A DNA stretch of 64,000 nt from Lophium mytilinum (Eukaryota; Ascomycota; Dothideomycetes; Mytilinidiales; Mytilinidiaceae): the NCBI GenBank assembly GCA_010093605.1, contig MU004190.1:1054001-1118000 (forward strand), in the 5' to 3' direction. The notes under the pieces were generated by a model. It was given only the letters and a program-made list of their open reading frames with translations, searched no databases and was not told the origin of the DNA. The position numbers were made by a program, and so were the translations under genes. This document shows positions 57,175 through 64,000 of the stretch, piece after piece. The stretch's first letter is position 1, and every line of letters begins with the position of its first letter.

Positions 57175-58095
57175 ATTTACATGGACGTGTAGGAGGTGGT
57201 TGGTAGTGAGATGCTGTTGAAACAGCTGGAGACGCGAAACGGCGAGGCTTGATGTCCTCAAGCGGGCGCCCCGCACCTTTGTTGAAGCATGCATCGAGGC
57301 CATCGCAGCAGACGGTGACCGACAAGGGCTCCGAGGCCATGTGCATTGTGGGAATCATCATCAGGACACCCGGCGCCTTAATTCAGGCGTGCGGGCAGCG
57401 ACTCGTGACGGGGGTGCATGTGTTGGAGATGCCTGTAGTCCGATATCAACCACCACCTGGAGATGCGCGTGATGCGATGCCTGGAGATACTTGTGATTCG
57501 TTGATGACAGCCTTGCTTGTATGCATGGTCTATGTAAGTAGTGGTGACGCTGAAGATGACAGTGAATGGATAGCTGGCGACAAGAGGCTCCTGCAATATA
57601 ATGAATAGTATTGTTATAGCTAAGAGTTAGAAGCACAGATGTTGAAAAGGATAGCCAGGCTGTATCCTCAAGAATTATCTGCAAGGTACCCCGCGGTTCG
57701 TGCATATAATTGTAACTAAAGGAGTGCTAAGGGGGTAATGGGGGCATATGCAGTGCAGAAGCAAACCTGGGAAAGAACAGCCCAACGACTCCCTAAAGAA
57801 CTAATATAACTTAGACATAAACAGAGTGAATGCAAAGACTCATGCTACATTCACCGCTCCCTGAAGAACGAATCTGGTTCCTCAGTGCAGGCGTTTCCCC
57901 AGATTCCGCTTAGCGCATTTCACGAGCGCGACCCGCGACGCGCGACTCCATTTCCACTAAAGCGGAGCCCTGCCAGCCTTCCACTTTCATCTCGTCGTTC
58001 CGCTCCCGCTATACCCACCCGTCCTGTGCAATGCTCGTCGTGTCTCTTATATCCAAATTGTGGTTCTTTGATTCTTTGTTTCTGCTCGCATAGCC
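57175..58095. promoter_or_regulatory. divergent promoter region of RIC8 and RIF1
   Basis: About 0.9 kb between opposite start codons. An open frame at 57249-57608 on the plus strand has no motif and overlaps the likely RIC8 leader, so it was left out. Confidence 0.5.
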
Positions 58096-61000
58096 ATGGT
58101 GTTCTCCTTTGCCCATCACCCACCGACTCCCCCGAGAGACAAAAGGCTCAACCAGGACATTGACGACATCCTGGACGCCTTCGACACACCGTTCACAATT
58201 GAGGACGACGAGAAGCCCACGCGATCGAAACCGATCAAGTCAAAGCCGGTCCAACGCAAACTCTTTGTCGACACCCCGCCTGAGCAATCCCCTTCGTCTT
58301 CCGCGGACAGCGATCCTTCTCGAGTCGCGGCAAGACGGAAACAGGTCATCTTCAACGACGTGCTACCACCACCTCACCAATGGAGTTCTCCTCAAAACCC
58401 TCTGAGACCTCTGCCCCAAACACGAGTTAACGCGCCCTTGAAATCAATCCTCAAACCCTACGATCCAACTATCACCTTCCGCCGATCAATCAACCTCAAC
58501 TCCACCGAATTTGAACCAATATCTGCCCATACATTTGACTCTTTCGCGGAGATGCTCGAGTCAGTAGTGAAGCAGCTAGCCCAGGACCTTCGGGCCCCAC
58601 GACTGGACGCATACAGCACCCTCTCGAATACCTTGAAGGCCCTGGAGGATAAACCAGATGAGAAGTCTCTAGAAAACAAGATGGGATTGCTGTCCCAATT
58701 CATTCAGAGAGACATGGTGGCTGTGACAGCTACAGGAGCTCCTGATACAAACTTGAGCAACCAGGCGATCAAGCTCCTCATGGCCTTGGTCCGGATACCT
58801 GCCGCTGTGGCCGCCATGGCGGACGACTTTTGCTCTTTCACCATAGACCGTGCCATCCAAGTCGCGGAAGACCCAGAATGCTCAAAATCCTCAATTAACC
58901 ACCACCTCGGCCTTCTGACCCTACAAAACTTCAGCACAAGATCGATGACCTCCACCCGGGCCGAGAGAATCCTAGCCGTTCTAGAAAACATCACGGAACG
59001 GGTCAGTGGATACGGTGTCCAGGCCTATAGACTACGGGTTTATCGGAAACTCGTCCGACAAGCTCCAGAGGTCATGGCGGCCAGGACACTGTATTGGTTT
59101 AAAGTGGTCGTGAAATCTATGCTGAGCGGTCAAAATGATGTCCGGACCAGCGCCCTCGAGGTTGCAAAACTAGCCGGTATTGAATTCGTCGACAGGCGTC
59201 AGGTGTCTAAAGCAGTCACCGACTACTTGAATACCACACAGGCGGATGGAGCCTCTATCAAAGTGGAGTATTTGATCGGACGATTCACAGACATGCTCAG
59301 CAAGAAGTCCGAAGCACACCTTGTTCCAGAGATCTGGGGTGCAATCACCCTTTTCCTTCGACCCGCTCTTGAGGGAAACACCTGGTCACAGCTGAACATC
59401 TGGCTGAAAGTCTTGAATGAAATCATTACGAGCTGTACCGACTACCAAGTCAATTATCAAACGACACTCGCGTTTGGCTATCTGGTCTTCGTAACTAACC
59501 TAGATGGAAATACCCGAAACAGTCTCTCCAAAATGCTAGCCGCCATTCCTCTCTTGCAGCTAGATCGAAAGGGGAGATCCTCGAACGGAAAACAGTCGAA
59601 GGAAGTGTCTATTGCTGGCTCCTGGACCCTTCTGTATTATTCTCTCCGTCCTTCAGCGTCTGCGCAAGAACTCACAAGATACTGGAAAGAATTTTTACAT
59701 GGTGCTTGGATTGAGCTTGTACTCGTACCCAGATATGCCGATCTCGCGTGTCGAATGCTTTCCTACCTTTTTGGATATGGACCAGCGAAAATTTGGAACG
59801 GCCGTAGAGTTGAGAGAAGCCGTCTCATTACAGTCGAAGAACTTCCTCGGCTAGATCCAAAATGGATACGGGCGAACATGTCACTCGTACTGGACTTTGT
59901 GGAAGCATGCTTGTGCAGAGCCACTTACTCAAAGAACTCAATTCTGGAGGAGAACAGCCTAATGAGAATGTGGTCTTGCTTGATGGACTCTTTGGCTGAG
60001 GCTGGCAGCAAAGAGGTCAAGGCATCTATGGAGCTTAAAGATGCCATCGCACGCGTCGTTAATATGTATCGCCGGCTCTGGGCCAAACATACTTCGACCC
60101 CAGCGATGAAATCCGAAGAGGAGGAAGACTGGGTCAGCCTATTCCGCTTCCTTTTCGAAACCTCCATGGAAAAACTCGGAGCCGTTCACTTTGCCGACAA
60201 ATTCCTGACACGAAACAATAACGAAGACCTCGAAGCCGCGCCTACTCCATCCCATCGATCCCGAATCCAAGGAGCCTACCAATCACCTCTCCTTCACATG
60301 GTCGACTTGCTAGCAAATCAATCGGAAGGCAAGCTATCAGACACCCATCGTCTTGATCTAGTCAAATGGGTCATTGAGCCATGCTTGGCCTCGAAAAACA
60401 CCCGATCGCTGAAGCTTGAGCTCCTTATGGAGTGCGCTGATCTTGTCAGAGAATCCAAAGAAACGTGTATGGCCGCTAATATCTGGCAAACTGTCGCCAA
60501 GTACGCAAAAACCACACTTGAGGATTACCCATTGGACACAGCCGAAAAGCAATCCAGGCATCTTGGGGAGGAGTACGAAGTCGTCATTAAGATATTGACC
60601 CAAGGTTTGAGGTATTCCACGCCTCAGGCAAGTTCGGTCGCGAAAGACCTGCTCGTTTGCCTTTCTGAAAAGATCAGAGCCGAGGCGGGCACTGGTGCGA
60701 TTGTCCTCGCTCTTGTCGAGCGTCTTTCTGAAGATATTTCTGGACAAGCCAAAGGCGAGCGCATCAACAACAGCCTCGTCTACGGTGCTACACTCCTCAG
60801 ACAGCTGCCGGAATCCATCAACCGACGAGCAGTAGAAGATGGGCGAAAATCTCTTTGGGGCGCTTCTCCGATGCCTCCTAGGACTTTTGACTTCGATCCA
60901 TATAAAAGATTCTACAAGACCATCGTCGTGCTACTCTCTTCGGCCTACGGTAATCTAGATCTACTCGATGTCTTGACCTTCAAAGAATTCGTTTCGGCCT

Positions 61001-63921
61001 TCTCTGCATCGATTCAAAAGTGTCCAATCGCTTTGCTAGGCTTTTATCTCCGCAGAATTCAAGCCGGCGTCATTATTTGGGTACAAGATGCTGGGCGGAA
61101 GTTACAGACGAAGAACACCCGCATGACAGATATTTATCGATCGGTATGTTTCGCTACCTCATGTTTGACCTTGCCTCTGACTAACCATTTTCAGATTGTC
61201 TCAATGTGGCAAACAATCAACGAAGCTCTCAAGAAGCTTCCTAAGAAGGACTCTTCGACACTTAGCGCTCTTAGTCCGCTGGTTGCCTCTGGGTTTCTCA
61301 GTCGTCGCAGGGAACTGACCAATGACTCCGTTGGGACGTGGAACAGCACTTTTGGGAACGAAGAGACGTTGGAATATCCTGCAGAGGTCAAACGAGCCTT
61401 GAGCCGCTTGACTCCCATGATAGATCTTCAACTTCCTGGATTCCCTCATGATGAGGATCAAGTAGGTACTTCAGCTTACTTTCCGAAGCATTACTAACCA
61501 GATCTACAGGACTCCGTCGCTTCCTTCTACGATTCAGAAGTCGAACAGAGCCAATCCGAAGTTGAGAAGAGCACCGATATCGTGCGAGAGACATCACCGA
61601 CACTCCGTACCATCACTACTACCGCCCCGCTTAAGTCACCTGCGTCCGCATCTATTTCAAGGGGTAGAACCCCTCTAGGTCAACTCCCACGGGCCCGTCT
61701 TCGACATGACGACTCTCAAATTTTCTTCGAAGAGATTACATCGGAACCGAGCGATTCAATAGTACAACAGTCTCAAGTTCTGACGGACCGACAATTGGAG
61801 GTATGGGAAAAGCAGCGTGCTACTGCCGCCATGTTCCCAGACATTCAGTCAAGCCCAGTCGCGGAGTTGCCGCGTTCCTCAACAGGGGTAACACGATTAA
61901 ACCTCACATCGGATCTACCCAATGTTGACTCGGATGACGCATTGCATACGCCTATGAAGGGTCGCAAGTCCCTTGGCCCCATGGATTATTACGTTGGATC
62001 TTCCCCAACGCCGAGGAACCGCTCTAGGACCAAACAGATCATGAGTGACACCAGTGTGGCAACTCCTAATGCAGTAAGGACGGTTCAAGTCACAGTGCCC
62101 TCTGAAGATGATCCTCCTTCGTCACCGCCAGGCATGGAAACGACACAAGAGAGCCTCGGTTCTTATATTCCAGAAACGGCGTCAGATGCTGCGGGTATGG
62201 TTGAGGACAGTTTCGAATATCGCCAAGTGGAGAAGGATGTCGCCCACGATCTTACTGATGAAATCGAAGTACATGAACCCACTGAGATTGACTCAAGCGT
62301 TTTTATCGGTCCTCTTCGGCGGGCTGGCTCTGTCGAGGAAGATATCCAAGTCAACAATGAGGCGGCCGATCTTACCCCCGAAGAAGACGAGGATCTCCCA
62401 AGTCCCAACCCTGAATCCCAGTTGGCTGCTCAAATCACCACAGACATGGAAGCCTTGAACAAGCGGTCCATCGAAGTCACCTCAGTGGAATCGTCCAGGG
62501 ATCTGCAGCAAATAGCCAAGGCCGATGATGCAGCTTCTACTATTTTACGCGAAGGGAAGGCGGACGCCAAGAAGCAACTTGAGAAGAGTCAATCAGGAAA
62601 TCCAGATGACTCCTCTCCTTTGCCCGATCCGGCCTACATAGCGGTGGAATCATCCCCTGATCGAGGTACACCGGCTCCGCAAGACAATCAAAGCACAACT
62701 TCTGAGGACATGAGCCGCGTCGGAGACTCATTCACCGCGGCTGACAGCAGCTTTCACACGGCAGTTGACATGCCTCGCAAGACTTCCGTCACCAACGTAC
62801 GAAGATCGTTTAGAAATACCCCATCCAGCCCCACACAGTCGTCGCCTAGGTCTACGCGAAACACCTTATTGAGCTCACAGGCGACGGCTAAAGCCTCTCG
62901 CAAGCGAAAGGAATCCCCGATGGTTGCTCTTGCTACGAAACGAGCGCGGAAGCAATCAACAACTAGACAGACACCCGTTCCTAGTATTCGCCGCACTCCA
63001 TCATTCGTGAACTCTGCGGGCGACGAAGAGATTCTAGACTGTATCGTAGTCGACATGAACTCGCCTCTCACGCGCGGATCAGCATCAATACCTGCAGAAC
63101 AGCAACCACGCGTTGTTGTCACGCCAGCCTCTTCTCCAGCGCCTACTGCCAAAATAGAGGGTAGCGCAACTACCAACAAAATGATGCCGCCGCCCCCCTC
63201 ATCAGCACCTGTCAAACGGAAACCAGGTCGCCCAAGGAAGGTCGTTACAGAAAGCCAATCCGCGGAAAAGCCGACTCGCTCCACCAAGCGCAGCGTCCGC
63301 CTCTCTGCGCCAGAGCTAGGTAGATCAGTATCTGACCGTACGCACGACCTAGTCAATGAGACACCAGCGCCAAAGAGGGTAAAGCGAACAGCAAGCCAGG
63401 ACATCAGTCGCGCGACGTCCCTCGCCCCTTCGGAAACCAGCTCGCATGCCAGTATTACCAGGATACTCGACCACGTAGCCATTGCTCCTACACCGCAGGC
63501 GCTGAGGGATGAAGCCGTCCACCCTCCAAGCTCGCCGATCCGGGCGCAGCACGACGAGTCGAGTCCGACGAACCGGGAAGCTGCGCAAAAGTCTGTACGA
63601 AGGCCATCCGCCGTACCCGAGACAACAACCAACGCACAAGCGTCGCCTCAAATTTCATGCTTCCCCTCTAGGATTTCCACGCCGCTCAAGCGTACTGCGG
63701 ATGCCATGGCGGCAGATGCCCCTGCTACACCATCCCAGGCCCAAACACCGCTCGGAAGGATCATGGCTACGCCGAGTAGCATATTGGCGAAGCTGAAGAA
63801 GATAATGGCTGATTGCAGTCAGATGGTGCTGGGCAGCCAGGAGGAGAGGGAGTTTGATGACGTGCTTTTCAATATTCGGACGAAGGTGCATGATGCTGGA
63901 AGGAGGGGGAGGGATACTTGA
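58096..63921 (+). CDS. RIF1: Telomere and replication-timing protein Rif1
   Basis: Chromatin protein that limits telomere elongation and recruits PP1 to delay origin firing. Exons 58096..61143, 61195..61461 and 61510..63921; 1908 residues. The N terminus carries two PP1-docking motifs: an RVxF-type KQVIF (residues 82-86, RRKQVIFND) and SILK (117-120, LKSILKPYDP). The HEAT-repeat Rif1 N-terminal domain follows (FAEMLESVVKQLAQDLRAPR, VSGYGVQAYRLRVYRKLVRQ, NTWSQLNIWLKVLNEIITSC). The C-terminal third is disordered, rich in S, P and T. It includes many SP/TP sites and an AT-hook, KRKPGRPRK (near 63216). The first intron is 51 bp, a multiple of three without a stop, but has clear GTATGT, CTAAC and TTTTCAG signals, so I treat it as spliced. 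Confidence 0.93.
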
Positions 63922-64000
63922 GGAGCAGATCTCCAGGGCGGACCTGCTTTGAGAGAAGGACGAACGTGGGAATGTACATGCCGGCGTTTTGATTGGGTTT

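Noticed and set aside
57249-57608. 119-codon plus-strand open frame between RIC8 and RIF1
   Set aside because: Falls in a divergent promoter, no motif, and ends in AT-rich sequence without a gene-like context.

Overview
The window is nuclear DNA of a filamentous ascomycete (Pezizomycotina). The reasons are short GT-AG introns of about 45-80 bp with CTAAC/CTGAC-type branch sites, an intron-split SEC61, KAR2 ending in HDEL, Zn2Cys6 and Fungal_trans_2-type regulators, an NRPS-like adenylation-carrier-reductase enzyme, and compact genes on both strands. The class (for example Dothideomycetes or Leotiomycetes) cannot be settled from the sequence alone. One 95-base run of N lies inside a 15-bp tandem repeat at 7.1-7.3 kb.

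Layout. 0-6.4 kb: the 3' part of RPN7 (proteasome lid), alanine aminotransferase and a GMC oxidoreductase. 6.4-16.5 kb: a lineage-specific, low-similarity stretch with the N gap, three cysteine-rich proteins that share a CxxC-x3-W unit, an F-box-like protein and several unrecognised small genes. 16.5-25.9 kb: a mitochondrial membrane protein, a soluble fumarate reductase (OSM1-like), an NRPS-like reductase whose carrier serine is replaced by tyrosine, and a divergently placed regulator with no visible zinc cluster. 26.8-39.1 kb: KAR2/BiP, a C2H2 zinc-finger gene with an unresolved reading frame, MET10 (sulfite reductase), a long near-perfect foldback hairpin, and SEC61 with 14 introns, two of them GC-AG. 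39.1-46.2 kb: gene-poor DNA with a decayed coding relic, a HET-associated pseudokinase broken by one TAG, a Zn2Cys6 regulator and a Ure2-like GST. 46.9-63.9 kb: an MDR reductase, a HECT ubiquitin ligase with an AZUL-like finger (HUL4-type), REI1, RIC8 and RIF1 with adjacent PP1-docking motifs.

Functional threads. KAR2 and SEC61 act together in ER translocation and lie within about 8 kb. RPN7 and the HECT ligase belong to the ubiquitin-proteasome system. OSM1-like reductase, NRPS-like reductase and regulator could form a small metabolic cluster, and the divergent GST/MDR pair could be a co-regulated detoxification unit; both are inferences from position. I worked out exon structures by hand from splice motifs and reading-frame continuity. 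They are firm for RPN7, ALT1, NRPS-like, KAR2, SEC61, both regulators' C-terminal parts, GST, MDR, HECT, REI1, RIC8 and RIF1.
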